A stretch of 64,000 nt of DNA, taken from positions 1 through 64,000 of the forward strand of contig JAGQHQ010000004.1 in NCBI GenBank assembly GCA_020431705.1, in the 5' to 3' direction. The DNA comes from Candidatus Dependentiae bacterium. GTDB taxonomy: Bacteria > Babelota > Babeliae > Babelales > Vermiphilaceae. The first letter of the stretch is position 1, and each line of letters opens with the position of its first letter. Shown in pieces: positions 18,595 to 28,695 of the stretch. Made by a program: the position numbers and the translations under genes. The notes under the pieces are model-generated. The model ran no database searches. It saw only the letters and a program-made list of their open reading frames with translations, and had not been told where the DNA came from.

Positions 18595-20773
18595 TACTAA
18601 GGTAACACATAAAAAAACACGTGAAAAAAAAGTAACACGCACAAAAAAGACACCGAAAAAAAAGTCCAAAAATATATCAAAAAAAAGCGCACATACTCGC
18701 AAAAAAGTCACAACAGGCAAAACAGTGAAAAAAAAGATTGCAACAAAAAAAACACTGAAAAAATATACTCCAAAGAAGCTCAAAATAGTGGAAAAAACAT
18801 CCTCAGCAAAGACAAAAAAAACTGCTAAAAAAATTGCAGGAATAAAAAAGCAAGTGAGCCGTATAAAAAAATTACAAGCAGCTGAAACTCTAAAAAAATC
18901 AAAATCAACATCACGAAAAACAGCACCCTCAAAATCAGAACCTAAGAAAAAAATCATGTTCAAAGGAGTAGATCTTAAAAAAGAACTGCTCGATGAATTA
19001 CTTGATAAAGGAAAAAGATCAGGCGTTCTGGCATACGAAGAAATTATTGAATTTAGCGAAAAAAATCATCTACCGGAAAAAGAAGTTAATGAACTACTTC
19101 ATCGATTAGAAAAAGAAAATATTGATCTAGTAATGCAAGAAGAACTTGAAAGCGAGTCCATTAGGGTGGATGAAGAAGAATCAGCTGAAAAAAACCCCGC
19201 AACCTTAAAGTCTAGACTAAAGGATTCTATTGATGATGACGAAGATGATGACGAAGATGATCCAGAGGGTAAAGAGCTAGGAACTGTAACACCAGCAGCA
19301 CAAATCACTGATCCTGTAAAGTGCTATTTGCGTGACATCGGAAAAATACCTCTTTTGAACAAAAAAACAGAAACACAAATTGCAAATCAAATTTCAAGTA
19401 GCAAGCAAGAATCAATTGATTCACTCTCTCGTTTTCCTTTTATTCACAGAGAATTCGTTTCAATTGCTGACAGATTAGAAAAACAAAGTCTTCCACTTAA
19501 AGATGTTATTCAGTTTTCTGAGTTTGATGAAGAAAATTTACCAAAAATAGATAAAGAACAAAAAAGTCTACTTGCAACAATAGCACAAATAAAAACACTC
19601 ATTGGCAACGAAGAAAAGATCTATTCATCATATCGAAACAAACTTGATTCTGCGTCTAAAAAACAGGAAATGCTTGATAAGGTTAAACAAAATAAGCAAG
19701 AAATTAGCAATACTATCAAGTCTATTAAGCTTTCCAATAAACTTATCCGTAAACTCGGTAAGCGACTTGAAAAATATGTTAATAAAATCAGAGAAAAAGA
19801 GCTGATTATTCGCTCTACTGATAGACAATTAGCAGAACAGAAAAAAATAAAAAAACCAAATAAAGAGCAAAAAATATTTATCGAAGAACTAGAAAAAAAT
19901 TATCGAATGGCTGCAAAAAGTATCAAAAAAATTGAGCTTGAAGTAGGCTTACCACTCCAAGATATGTTCAAATATTATAGGCAATTTGTCACCAGTCAGC
20001 GTAAAGACAAAATAGCTAAAGATAATCTTGCTCGAGCAAATCTAAGATTAGTTGTAAATATTGCAAAAAAATATGTTAATCGAGGCCTACATTTCCTTGA
20101 TCTTATTCAAGAGGGAAATATCGGCTTGATGAAGGCTGTAGAAAAATTTGAGTTTGAACGGGGATACAAATTTTCAACTTATGCAACCTGGTGGATCAGG
20201 CAGGCTATCACTCGTGCAATTGCAGATCAGTCTCGTACTATTCGTGTACCAGTTCATATGGTAGAAACACTCAACAAGATAAATAAAATAAAACGTACAT
20301 TCATTCAAGAACATGGCCGAGAGCCAACACACACTGAGTTGGCAAAAGAGCTAAATCTTGATGAGAAAAAAATTAAAAATATTATCAAAATATCAAAAGA
20401 ACCAATATCACTAGAAACACCGGTTGGCGACAGCGAAGATGCCTTTATTAAGGATTTTATTGAGGGAGAAAATGATTTTTCTCCATCTGATACCGTCACA
20501 ACTAATGATTTAAAAGAGCGCGTACGAGAAGTTCTAAAATCATTGACACCACGTGAAGAAAAAGTTCTCAAAATGCGTTTTGGAATTGATGTTGCTTCAG
20601 AACACACACTAGAAGAGGTTGGTAAAGACTTTTCTGTAACTCGTGAACGTATTCGACAAATTGAGGTAAAAGCATTACGCAAACTACGCCATCCTTCTCG
20701 TAGCAAACGATTACGCACATTTTTTGAAAAAGAAATTGACGAACAAACATCATCAGATGAATCAATGGAATAA
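18575..20773 (+). CDS. rpoD: Primary sigma factor RpoD with a lysine-rich N-terminal extension
   Basis: The main sigma factor directs RNA polymerase to housekeeping promoters. Regions in order: a lysine-rich tail (1-126, of which 46 residues are Lys), a region 1.1-like segment (about 130-195), an acidic run ([10 protein letters not shown]), region 1.2 (from about 246), a long non-conserved region, region 2 (from about 488: [14 protein letters not shown] ... [10 protein letters not shown]), region 3, and region 4 with the helix-turn-helix [17 protein letters not shown] (from about 689). The start lies 20 bp inside dnaG, with GGGG upstream. The lysine-rich tail is repetitive (K-K-T, K-K-K) and resembles histone H1-like proteins. 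It may add nonspecific DNA binding; this is inference. Confidence 0.96.
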   Translation: MTRKKNNTKVTHKKTREKKVTRTKKTPKKKSKNISKKSAHTRKKVTTGKTVKKKIATKKTLKKYTPKKLKIVEKTSSAKTKKTAKKIAGIKKQVSRIKKLQAAETLKKSKSTSRKTAPSKSEPKKKIMFKGVDLKKELLDELLDKGKRSGVLAYEEIIEFSEKNHLPEKEVNELLHRLEKENIDLVMQEELESESIRVDEEESAEKNPATLKSRLKDSIDDDEDDDEDDPEGKELGTVTPAAQITDPVKCYLRDIGKIPLLNKKTETQIANQISSSKQESIDSLSRFPFIHREFVSIADRLEKQSLPLKDVIQFSEFDEENLPKIDKEQKSLLATIAQIKTLIGNEEKIYSSYRNKLDSASKKQEMLDKVKQNKQEISNTIKSIKLSNKLIRKLGKRLEKYVNKIREKELIIRSTDRQLAEQKKIKKPNKEQKIFIEELEKNYRMAAKSIKKIELEVGLPLQDMFKYYRQFVTSQRKDKIAKDNLARANLRLVVNIAKKYVNRGLHFLDLIQEGNIGLMKAVEKFEFERGYKFSTYATWWIRQAITRAIADQSRTIRVPVHMVETLNKINKIKRTFIQEHGREPTHTELAKELNLDEKKIKNIIKISKEPISLETPVGDSEDAFIKDFIEGENDFSPSDTVTTNDLKERVREVLKSLTPREEKVLKMRFGIDVASEHTLEEVGKDFSVTRERIRQIEVKALRKLRHPSRSKRLRTFFEKEIDEQTSSDESME

Positions 20774-20786
20774 GGTGAATTAGTAT

Positions 20787-22115
20787 ATGGAGATCGTACC
20801 AATTAATACGTTGTTAGTACCAGCATTACTTTTTTTGATCGCACTGTGTGCTCGTGCTGTTTTTGCTTTTTTAGAGACAAGTATTACTGCACTACGGTTA
20901 TTCAAAATAAAGGAATTAGCACAGTCAACTGAGCACTATGCACGATTATTTCACGCACTGGAAAAACATCCTCACAGGGTACTGATAACGATACTGATCG
21001 CTAATAGTTTTGCCGATGTAACCAGTGCAGCCTTGGCAACACACATCATGGAAACAATCTTTGCACACTTTGATTTATCAAGTAGGCTTGGTTTTTCTGC
21101 CGGTATTGCAATTGCCACCATTGCCATATTGGTCTTTGGGGAAATATTGCCAAAAAATATCGCAAAAAACCGAAGCGATCGATTATTTCGATCTACATTA
21201 TGGTTAATCAATACTGTTTATTTGTTATTCCGGCCACTTGTTTCTCTTTTATTACAATTTTCAGATTTTGTTATGGCAAAAACTGGAAGCAAACGCCGAA
21301 TGGAAAGCACTAGCGAATGGGTATCTTCTGAAAGAGAAATTCGCTTTTTAATTGAGCATGTTTCGAAACGTGGTATCATGGAACAAGAAAAAACACAAAT
21401 GTTACAAAATATTTTTGAGCTTGGTGACACACCAATTAAAGAAATAATGGTTCCTGCCACAGATATTGTCTCTGTGAATGCACATAGTACAATTAATGAT
21501 ATTAGATATATGTTCATTAAGCACTATTTTACTCGTCTACCTGTATACAAAAATACTATCGATAATATTATTGGAATGGTCTACCTTAAAGATATATTTG
21601 CTTTACAAGCCACACAAGAAACTAAACCACTCAAGGATATTATTCGTCCCATTTTATTTGTGCCAGAAACTATGAAGGTTAACCAGCTATTGCGTGAATT
21701 TCGCCAACAGCACCTGCATCTAGCTATTGTACTTAATGAACATGGCAGCATAACAGGATTAATTACGCTAGAAGATGTGTTAGAAGAAATTGTTGGTGAA
21801 ATTAGCGACGAGCATGAACCTACAGACAAAAAGATTATTCAGCTTAAGCAAGGTGGTTGGCTTGTTGATGCGAGCATTCCACTTGAAGACTTAGAAACCC
21901 TTCTAAGTATCACGTTTGAAACAGAGGATTCCACAACGCTAGGCGGATTTCTTACCGAACAATTACAACATGTTCCTAAAAAAGGTGAACGGATTTTGTA
22001 CAAACATTTTTATCTACAGGTACAAAAAGCAAGTCAAAAACGTGTTTTTCAAGTTCTTATTTTTGAAAACAAAAACGGCACTTATGATGAAGATATAGAA
22101 AATTTTGAAAAATAA
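20787..22115 (+). CDS. CNNM/CorC-family membrane protein with CBS domains (hemolysin-like)
   Basis: 442 aa, start ATG with an AAGGTGA ribosome-binding site, 13 bp after rpoD. An N-terminal DUF21/CNNM membrane domain (about 1-190; FGEILPKNIAKN is typical) is followed by a CBS-domain pair (about 205-325; MVPATDIVSV and LVLNEHGSITGLITLEDVLEEIVGEI-type sequence) and a C-terminal CorC/HlyC domain (about 345-430). Family members are linked to magnesium or cobalt efflux; the older name hemolysin is historical. It was probably transcribed with rpoD. Confidence 0.88.
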   Translation: MEIVPINTLLVPALLFLIALCARAVFAFLETSITALRLFKIKELAQSTEHYARLFHALEKHPHRVLITILIANSFADVTSAALATHIMETIFAHFDLSSRLGFSAGIAIATIAILVFGEILPKNIAKNRSDRLFRSTLWLINTVYLLFRPLVSLLLQFSDFVMAKTGSKRRMESTSEWVSSEREIRFLIEHVSKRGIMEQEKTQMLQNIFELGDTPIKEIMVPATDIVSVNAHSTINDIRYMFIKHYFTRLPVYKNTIDNIIGMVYLKDIFALQATQETKPLKDIIRPILFVPETMKVNQLLREFRQQHLHLAIVLNEHGSITGLITLEDVLEEIVGEISDEHEPTDKKIIQLKQGGWLVDASIPLEDLETLLSITFETEDSTTLGGFLTEQLQHVPKKGERILYKHFYLQVQKASQKRVFQVLIFENKNGTYDEDIENFEK

Positions 22116-22239
22116 AATAATACCTGTTGCACATATACATTTAAACCGCTAGTCTTTATTTGTTGCTCCAATGCGACCATTTTTTATACGCTTAGTGACA
22201 GATTTTACGTATATTTTTATCTACAAAAAGGGAGCCGCC

Positions 22240-22929
22240 ATGAAATATATCGCATTATTTTACCTTCTTGTCACGTTATTATCTTCTAACATGGTATGTG
22301 CGCAATCGATGGATATAGTTGAACAAAAAACTATAGATCTATCATCAAATGATAGTTCGAAAAAAAGAGTGTGTCATCAATGTATGAAAACAAAGTGTCA
22401 CTGTAAAAGAGCAGTTTATAACGAACGTCATGATAACCATGAACACATTCATGAAGAAAAAGGTATAGAAAATTGCTGTGACCAATGTAACGACAAAATA
22501 GACATTGTTGATGAGTTACAAAGTAAATGCAGTTGTAACCAGCAAGAAAAAGATGACGATAAAAACAAGGGCTGTTGCGTATGTGACAAACAAAAATGTG
22601 ATTGCTCCGAACATGCAAATCAACCAAAAAGCAACGAACAAGATAATACAAAATGCGATAATTGCCCGGAAGGGGATCCAATAGAAGAAACAACGCAGCT
22701 TGTTTTACAAGCAGCTCCCTCAGTACTCAATAGTTTTATCAAAATCGTCCAAGACCCTGACAACAAAGAGAATGTTACTCAAAACATCACTAATATTGTT
22801 GCCAATATTGCCACAATCGCCGCCAACGCATTTAAGGGTAAAGAAAAAGAAATACTAGAAAAACGACTAAGGCAGCAACTCGAAAGAATTGTTGTTGTAC
22901 AGATATTAAAATTAAGAAAGTCTCTTTAA
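22240..22929 (+). CDS. Secreted cysteine-rich protein, possibly metal-binding
   Basis: About 229 aa from ATG 22240, chosen because AAGGGAG lies 6-7 nt upstream; the frame is open further upstream. The signal peptide (LFYLLVTLLSSNMVCAQ) is clear. The mature protein has repeated Cys clusters: CHQCMKTKCHC, CCDQC, KCSC, GCCVCDKQKCDC and CDNC, in a very hydrophilic Asp/Lys/His-rich context with an H-x3-H-x-H patch. This favours zinc or other metal binding, or a disulfide-rich fold outside the cytoplasm. The C-terminal part (about 150-229) is a Cys-free helix-rich segment ending in basic residues. No family recognised. Confidence 0.65.
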   Translation: MKYIALFYLLVTLLSSNMVCAQSMDIVEQKTIDLSSNDSSKKRVCHQCMKTKCHCKRAVYNERHDNHEHIHEEKGIENCCDQCNDKIDIVDELQSKCSCNQQEKDDDKNKGCCVCDKQKCDCSEHANQPKSNEQDNTKCDNCPEGDPIEETTQLVLQAAPSVLNSFIKIVQDPDNKENVTQNITNIVANIATIAANAFKGKEKEILEKRLRQQLERIVVVQILKLRKSL

Positions 22930-23074
22930 GAGTAAGTATATTATCTAGTCAATGGCTCCTCCCCGTCTTGGAAACCTCTTTTCATTTGTATCGTATGTGA
23001 TACGTTATAAAAAAAGCGTGCAAGAATGGCATAAATAGTATATCTTACTGTATTTTTTATAAGGAGCATAGGTT

Positions 23075-24409
23075 ATGGCGCCCATAAGGATCGCCCATTT
23101 TTCTCCCGCACGAATTTTATTATTGTCAGTGATTACCACAATTATAATCGGTGCCCTGATTCTTTCATTGCCCATATGCCGCAAAGTATACATGGCCCCG
23201 ATAGACTTGCTGTTTACCTCAACAGCAGTTACCTGTGTAGCTGGTTTTTTAACGGTATCCCTAACTGATTTTACCACTGTTGGTCACACAGTCATTTTGA
23301 TACTTATGCAGATTGGCGGACTAGGTATTGTAACGTTGACACTTTTTCTAATGTCTCTTTTTCTCAGACTTAATTTCAGCACTCAGCTCATGGCTGGACA
23401 ATTACTCGACCTAGACTCATGGAAAAATATTAAAAACGTTATCTTTTTTATTATGGGTTTTACCCTTTTGCTAGAGCTTATCAGCGCAGTGTCTATTTTT
23501 TATGTCATTCGTAATGATTATTCATTGGGGCGCGCCCTCTTTTTATCTGCTTTTCATGCAGCCTCTGGTTTTTGCCATGCCGGCTTTTCATTATTCCCAA
23601 ATAATTTTGCACTCTATAAAGAATCTCCATTAATGCTTATCCCCATGACTTTGGTCATTTTTGCGAGTAGTTTAGGTTTTCTGGCATGGTACGAAATTAT
23701 ACGCGGGCTACGCCAATGGCGAAAAAAAAAACGATTTGTTATTTCACTACATACAAAACTAGTACTTTTCATTTCTTTTACACTGGTCTTTTTAGGCACT
23801 ACTCTTTTTCTACTTGTAGAATACAAAAATACACTCAGTGGTTTATCACCCTTTATAAGCTCGATTAATGCTTTATTTAATATAGTAGCCTCTCGCGGTA
23901 CTGGTTTTACTACCGTTAATGTAGCAAATTTACACAATGCAAGCCTTTTTCTTTTTATGGTACTAACTTTTATCGGATCTTCTCCCGGATCACCCGGTTC
24001 TGGAATTAAAACCACCACGTTTGCCGTATTTTTTTCTACAGTTAAGTCGGCAATTGCAAGTAGACCTTCTGTTTCTTTGTACGGAAGAAAAATTGCCAAA
24101 GATCAAGTGGATCGTGCGCTTTCTATTATTGCTCTCAGCCTTGCATGGCTCCTTATCGCTATGTTCTTATTATTGCTAACAGACTCAGATAAACCATTTA
24201 TAGATATGTTATTTGAACTTCTTTCCGCATTTGGTACTCTCGGCCTTTCAACTGGCATTACCCAAAATCTCTCTTATTGGGGCAAACATATTATCATCAC
24301 AACGATGGTGCTTGGTCGTGTTGGTAGTCTAGCCTTTTTTTTAGCATTGTTCAGTATTCCACGAAAAACTGAATTTACCTATCCTGAAGAACGAATAATG
24401 CTCGGATAA
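23075..24409 (+). CDS. Potassium uptake channel subunit, TrkH/KtrB family
   Basis: 444 aa with the fourfold M1-P-M2 repeat of the family. The four filter loops can be seen around TAVTCVAGF, ASGFCHAGFS, ASRGTGFTT and SAFGTLGLSTG, each with the conserved Gly. It forms the K+ (or Na+-coupled K+) pathway in the inner membrane and normally needs a TrkA/KtrA regulator, which is not in the window. Ribosome-binding site AAGGAG upstream of ATG. Length is closer to KtrB than to long TrkH proteins. Confidence 0.9.
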   Translation: MAPIRIAHFSPARILLLSVITTIIIGALILSLPICRKVYMAPIDLLFTSTAVTCVAGFLTVSLTDFTTVGHTVILILMQIGGLGIVTLTLFLMSLFLRLNFSTQLMAGQLLDLDSWKNIKNVIFFIMGFTLLLELISAVSIFYVIRNDYSLGRALFLSAFHAASGFCHAGFSLFPNNFALYKESPLMLIPMTLVIFASSLGFLAWYEIIRGLRQWRKKKRFVISLHTKLVLFISFTLVFLGTTLFLLVEYKNTLSGLSPFISSINALFNIVASRGTGFTTVNVANLHNASLFLFMVLTFIGSSPGSPGSGIKTTTFAVFFSTVKSAIASRPSVSLYGRKIAKDQVDRALSIIALSLAWLLIAMFLLLLTDSDKPFIDMLFELLSAFGTLGLSTGITQNLSYWGKHIIITTMVLGRVGSLAFFLALFSIPRKTEFTYPEERIMLG

Positions 24410-24440
24410 ACTCAATTTTTTCGCTATACTAAAGCTTATT

Positions 24441-26345
24441 ATGATTACAGTACATAAACTATGCCTTGAATTTGGCACACAAAAAATTTTCGATAATGTT
24501 TCATTTAACATAGATCAAAACCAACGAATCGGTTTAGTTGGTCGTAATGGCTCTGGTAAATCAACTCTCCTTAAGCTAATTGCTGGATATAGCCAAGCAG
24601 ATAGTGGCACCATTGCCAAAGCAAAAAACAAAACAATTGCCTACTTACCACAAGAAGTAGTATTAAATTCAGATAAAACTATTTTACAAGAAACATTCAG
24701 CACATTTGAAACTATTTTTACCATACAAGAAGAAGCTAAGAAACTTGAACCATTGCTTGAAAAGCATGGTGCTAATGCTGATCAAAAAATCATTGATCGT
24801 TATATTGAAATTCAAGAACAACTTGCAGAATTTGATCCTAATAAGGCATTGGCTGAGACAAAAAAAATTTTGATGGGATTGTGTTTTACCCAAGAACAAT
24901 TTGATAAACCAATAAACAGTTTGAGCGTTGGCTGGAAAATGCGTGTGGTACTTGCAAAACTTTTGCTTAAAAAAGCTGATTTTTATTTGTTCGACGAACC
25001 AACTAATCACTTGGATATTGTTGCTAAAGATTGGTTTCTAGAATTTTTACAACAAGTAGACTTTGGTTTTATGATTGTATGCCATGAGCGCTATGTACTT
25101 GACAAACTTACAGATACTATTCTTGAACTTGAAATGGGCAAAGGTAGCTTCTATACAGGTAACTTTTCAAAATATGAAAAAGAAAAAGAACAGCGTCTAG
25201 AATTACTCAAAAAATCACATAAACAACAACAAGAAGAAATTAAGCGTAAGATGCGTACCATCGAGCGATTTCGTGCAAAATCAAGCAAAGCGGCAATGGC
25301 ACAAAGTATGCTCAAAGCCGTAGAAAAAATTGAGCTAATTATTTTACCACCAGAACTAAAAACAATGGTATTTAAATTTCCGCCAGTCCAACGTGCTGGT
25401 AGAATTGTTCTCAGAGTTAAAAATATTGCTCATACATTTAATGATAAAAAAATTTTTCAAAATGTTAGTTTTGATGTAGAACGCGGTCAAAAAATTGCCA
25501 TAGTTGCACCTAATGGTATTGGTAAAACCACCCTCTTCAATTTGATTGTTAATAAGCTTCCTCTTCAAACTGGCAGCATAGAATTAGGTCACAACGTAAA
25601 AACGGCTATATTTGATCAGGATCAAACGAAAGCACTTAATCTTAATGCAACTATACTTGAAAACATAGAAGATCGCTGTCCGCCCGAATCTAGAAACAAT
25701 GTACGAGGTTTCTTGGGTGCGTTCTTGTTTAGTGGCGATGATGTAGAGAAAAAAGTAGGTTTTTTGAGTGGTGGAGAAAAAAATCGCGTAGGTATGGTCA
25801 ATGTACTCCTTCAAAATGCAAATGTTCTTTTACTTGATGAACCCACTAACCACTTAGACATTCCATCAAAAGAAACTCTCCTCAATGCGCTCAATCAATA
25901 TCCTGGAACACTACTTTTTGTCTCTCACAATCACGATTTTATTAATAAATTAGCTACGCATATTATTGAGCTGAGCAAAAGTGGTACTGTTGTATATGAG
26001 GGCAATTACGAAGAATATTTGTATCAAAAAAATATGTGTACAAAAAGTCAAAAAAACAACGCTATGGGTTATGGCTCAACCGAGCAAAAACAAAAACCAG
26101 ACAATGTTAATACAGCAATAAAGAAAGAAAATAACAAAAAACTTTTATCTAAAGAAGAGCTCAAGAAAATCAGTGCACTCGAACGAAAAATAGAAAAACT
26201 CGAAAAAGAAATTGATACTGTTGGGTATAGCTTTGCTAACCTTGCATACGGCACAAAAAAGTTTGCTGATACACAACAAAAATTAAAAAAACTTAAACAA
26301 GATCTCAAAGTTACAATGGATGAATGGGAAAGTCTGCATCGATAG
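24441..26345 (+). CDS. ABC-F family ATP-binding protein (Uup/EttA-like)
   Basis: Two ABC ATPase domains in one chain without membrane segments, as in ABC-F translation factors. First domain: GRNGSGKST, signature LSVGW (usually LSGGW), DEPTNHLD. Between the domains lies the long charged linker that enters the ribosomal E site (about 240-310). Second domain: APNGIGKTT, LSGGEKNRVG, LLLDEPTNHLD. A C-terminal coiled coil (about 565-630) is like that of Uup. 634 aa. Family members bind ribosomes to resolve stalling or affect antibiotic resistance; the precise role cannot be assigned. It ends convergently with a small acidic-protein gene. Confidence 0.92.
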   Translation: MITVHKLCLEFGTQKIFDNVSFNIDQNQRIGLVGRNGSGKSTLLKLIAGYSQADSGTIAKAKNKTIAYLPQEVVLNSDKTILQETFSTFETIFTIQEEAKKLEPLLEKHGANADQKIIDRYIEIQEQLAEFDPNKALAETKKILMGLCFTQEQFDKPINSLSVGWKMRVVLAKLLLKKADFYLFDEPTNHLDIVAKDWFLEFLQQVDFGFMIVCHERYVLDKLTDTILELEMGKGSFYTGNFSKYEKEKEQRLELLKKSHKQQQEEIKRKMRTIERFRAKSSKAAMAQSMLKAVEKIELIILPPELKTMVFKFPPVQRAGRIVLRVKNIAHTFNDKKIFQNVSFDVERGQKIAIVAPNGIGKTTLFNLIVNKLPLQTGSIELGHNVKTAIFDQDQTKALNLNATILENIEDRCPPESRNNVRGFLGAFLFSGDDVEKKVGFLSGGEKNRVGMVNVLLQNANVLLLDEPTNHLDIPSKETLLNALNQYPGTLLFVSHNHDFINKLATHIIELSKSGTVVYEGNYEEYLYQKNMCTKSQKNNAMGYGSTEQKQKPDNVNTAIKKENNKKLLSKEELKKISALERKIEKLEKEIDTVGYSFANLAYGTKKFADTQQKLKKLKQDLKVTMDEWESLHR

Positions 26346-26359
26346 ATTTAATAGTGAAA

Positions 26360-26381
26360 GTGCCGACACTAAAGCCGGCAC
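26360..26381. terminator. Stem-loop between convergent genes, weak terminator candidate
   Basis: GTGCCG and CGGCAC form a 6-bp GC-rich stem with a 10-nt loop, 14 bp after the ABC-F stop. No T run follows on either strand, so intrinsic termination is uncertain. Confidence 0.35.
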
Positions 26382-26419
26382 AAATTGTTCGCTGTTATAC
26401 AAGTGATTTTATTAATATA

Positions 26420-26665
26420 TTAATCTTCATCCTCATCTTCGTAATCCCAATCATCATATTCGTCATCATCCCAATCATCATCTTCATCTTCATCTTCATC
26501 TTCAGACCGGGTTTTTGATTTCTTTTTCTGTGATGGGCCAAAGTCATCATCATCTTCATCGTCATACGCTGCATGTAATACAGCCGCACTTAATGTACTC
26601 AACAACTGTAGCAACTTAAGCTCTATTAAATCAAATAATTCACTTGTTTGTAATAACACAAGCAT
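26420..26665 (-). CDS. Small protein with a very acidic C-terminal tail
   Basis: 81 aa. A good ribosome-binding site (GGTGAGGA) precedes the ATG, which supports a real gene. The first ~33 residues are a Leu-rich amphipathic helix (SELFDLIELKLLQLLSTL). The second half is almost all Asp/Glu with a few Tyr/Trp (DDEDDDD ... EDEDEDEDDDWDDDEYDD). It is the third gene on the same strand after the NfeD-like and SPFH genes (154-bp gap), so it may be part of that unit. Possible roles for such tails include binding cations or basic proteins; none is shown. The codon repeats (GAT/GAA) could also vary in length by slippage. Confidence 0.55.
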   Translation of the reverse strand: MLVLLQTSELFDLIELKLLQLLSTLSAAVLHAAYDDEDDDDFGPSQKKKSKTRSEDEDEDEDDDWDDDEYDDWDYEDEDED

Positions 26666-26819
26666 GGCTCATCCTCACCATAGGGTTTATGTACTATGTC
26701 AGAAACTATGATAATCATTTCTTTGTATTTGGTAAACATTTTTTTACAAAATATCTTTTTAATTCTGCAAAACGTGTAAAAACAAGCGTATTTTATAAAT
26801 TCAGTAGTTGCCTTTCCAA

Positions 26820-27818
26820 CTACCCAATATCTCTAAAAATCCTCTTAACAGAGGCCAAAGAACCAACCAAAGAGCTTGCCTCATATGGTAGTATAATCAT
26901 TTTATCATCTTTACCCTCAGTCATTTTTGGAAGTGCTTTGATGTATTCAGTTGCAATCATATATGGCAACGGATCACCTTGTGGTACTGCACTTTGAATA
27001 ACCTTAATTGCTTGCGCTTCCGCTTCGGCTATTTTTAAACGTGCAAGCGCCTCTCCTTCTGCACGGGCAATTTTTGCCTCAGCATCACCTCGTGCACGTT
27101 GTACATGTGATTCACGTTCACCTTCAGCACGCAAGATTGCAGAGCGCTTATTACCCTCAGCTTCAAGAATAATCGCACGCCTATCTCGCTCAGCACGCAT
27201 TTGTTTTTCCATTGCTTGGCGAATATCAGCTGGCGGATTGACCTCCTGCAGTTCAACACGGTTAACTTTAACACCCCATTTATCAGTTGCTTCATCTAAA
27301 ATCAAACGAAGCTTCTCATTAATCTCATCACGAGATACCAATGTTTCATCCAAATCCATTGAACCAACAACGTTACGTAGCGTTGTTTGTGTTAATTTTT
27401 CTATTGCTTCTGGTAAATTATTTACTTCATAAATAGCAGATTTTGGATCAGTAATTTGATAATACAGCAATGCATTAATTTCCATCGTCACGTTATCCTT
27501 AGTAATAACGTTTTGCTTTGGAAAATCATACACCGATTCACGTAAATCAATACGATTAAACGTTTTGGTAAAACGATAGTATCGTTTGCGTTCCACCTCT
27601 TCTACATAACTCCACACAACATTACGTGCATTATCAATGAATGGCACAACGAAATGCAATCCAGGCCCAAGAGTACGGCTATATTTGCCCAAACGCTCTA
27701 TCAAAATAATTTCTGCTTGTCTAACCAAAAAAACTGAACGGACAGCAAACAAAAATAAAAAAATTACACTCACTGAGAAAAATATACTAAATCCAACAGG
27801 CAATAACGTAAATATCAT
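26820..27818 (-). CDS. SPFH/stomatin-like membrane protein (QmcA/HflC type)
   Basis: 332 aa. One N-terminal membrane segment (VGFSIFFSVSVIFLFLFAV) is followed by the SPFH/band-7 domain (ERLGKYSRTLGPGLHFVVPF is diagnostic) and then a long Ala/Glu/Arg-rich coiled coil (RAEGERESHVQRARGDAEAK). Stomatin-like proteins form large rings at the inner membrane and organise membrane proteases or lipids. The NfeD-like gene sits 2 bp upstream in the same direction, the usual bacterial partner arrangement (as in the E. coli ybbJ-qmcA pair). Confidence 0.92.
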   Translation of the reverse strand: MIFTLLPVGFSIFFSVSVIFLFLFAVRSVFLVRQAEIILIERLGKYSRTLGPGLHFVVPFIDNARNVVWSYVEEVERKRYYRFTKTFNRIDLRESVYDFPKQNVITKDNVTMEINALLYYQITDPKSAIYEVNNLPEAIEKLTQTTLRNVVGSMDLDETLVSRDEINEKLRLILDEATDKWGVKVNRVELQEVNPPADIRQAMEKQMRAERDRRAIILEAEGNKRSAILRAEGERESHVQRARGDAEAKIARAEGEALARLKIAEAEAQAIKVIQSAVPQGDPLPYMIATEYIKALPKMTEGKDDKMIILPYEASSLVGSLASVKRIFRDIG

Positions 27819-27820
27819 GA

Positions 27821-28264
27821 TTATCCTTTCAGTTTCTTAACAATAAGGTGTACGCCCCTGATATCAATAATTTCTACTGCGCTATTTTTTTCAATGATTT
27901 GATTGTTGTATGATTGCGCCGACCATACCTGCCCACGCACCTTTACCTGACCTGAAAAATCTTGTTCAATTTTTTTTATGACATAACCACGTTTGCCCTG
28001 CAATGCGTAAACATTTGTCGGAAATACATGACGAGGTATCATTTGTTTCTTTACCCAATAACGCAAAAAAACAAATGAGCCACTAGTTACACATAAAAAC
28101 ACGATCGTTTGAACGAAAAACGAAAGTAAAAATAAGCTTGCAACTGCGCTACCCAATGCACCAGCAAAAAATGAGATAAAAAAGAAAAATCCTGGGCTTC
28201 CCATTTCCATAATCAGAAAAAAAAGCGCTATGACAAGCCAGCCATAAAAAAATTGATCAAACAT
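27821..28264 (-). CDS. NfeD-like membrane protein (partner of the SPFH protein)
   Basis: 147 aa. Three to four hydrophobic segments (about 5-75) are followed by a small soluble C-terminal OB-fold domain (about 90-145, with ALQGKRGYVIKKIEQDFSG and a VRGQVWSAQS strand). This is the short NfeD form without a protease domain. It is the first gene of an operon with the SPFH protein (2-bp gap) and possibly the acidic protein. The OB domain is thought to contact SPFH oligomers. The assignment rests on domain layout and gene pairing. Confidence 0.88.
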   Translation of the reverse strand: MFDQFFYGWLVIALFFLIMEMGSPGFFFFISFFAGALGSAVASLFLLSFFVQTIVFLCVTSGSFVFLRYWVKKQMIPRHVFPTNVYALQGKRGYVIKKIEQDFSGQVKVRGQVWSAQSYNNQIIEKNSAVEIIDIRGVHLIVKKLKG

Positions 28265-28695
28265 TGAGCACTCCTGTCCTCATTCAAATACTTAACGGAC
28301 AAAATAGTGTAGAATAAATAGCCCCAAGTCACATTAAACTGAAAGGCCGAACAAAACGCCTGCATAAAAAATTTTACATGAATAGAAAATTTTGAAAAGA
28401 GTTAAGAAAAGTCATTTCTCAGAAAAAAAGCATTCGCAGGACAAGAAAAAGCGCAAAGAACATTATGCAAGCAGTGCGCTTTATTTCAAACAATCCTTAG
28501 TAACAACTCAAACAAGTTCTGATAATATATTTTTTATATCTATATTAATACAGATAGAAGCACCCCTATCCCTGTAAACACGCACTAGGAGCAACAATTG
28601 AGTATATGCCAAAATAGGCAATATATTTTTATTTATTGACATTTATTTCTATCTGTGCAAAATTACACATACGAAACACGATAAAAGGGATTATT
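28265..28695. other. 431-bp intergenic region with no convincing gene
   Basis: Divergent spacer between the NfeD-like gene and a secreted protein gene. A lysine-rich 61-codon frame from a TTG (28392-28577) has no ribosome-binding site and I do not accept it. AAAGCGC (28448-28454) and GCGCTTT (28476-28482) form a 7-bp stem. A TTGACA hexamer (28636-28641) could be the -35 of the downstream gene, but the -10 at 17 nt is poor (AAAATT). Confidence 0.4.

Noticed and set aside
28392-28577. Lysine-rich 61-codon open frame
   Set aside because: TTG start, no ribosome-binding site, composition follows local A-richness.
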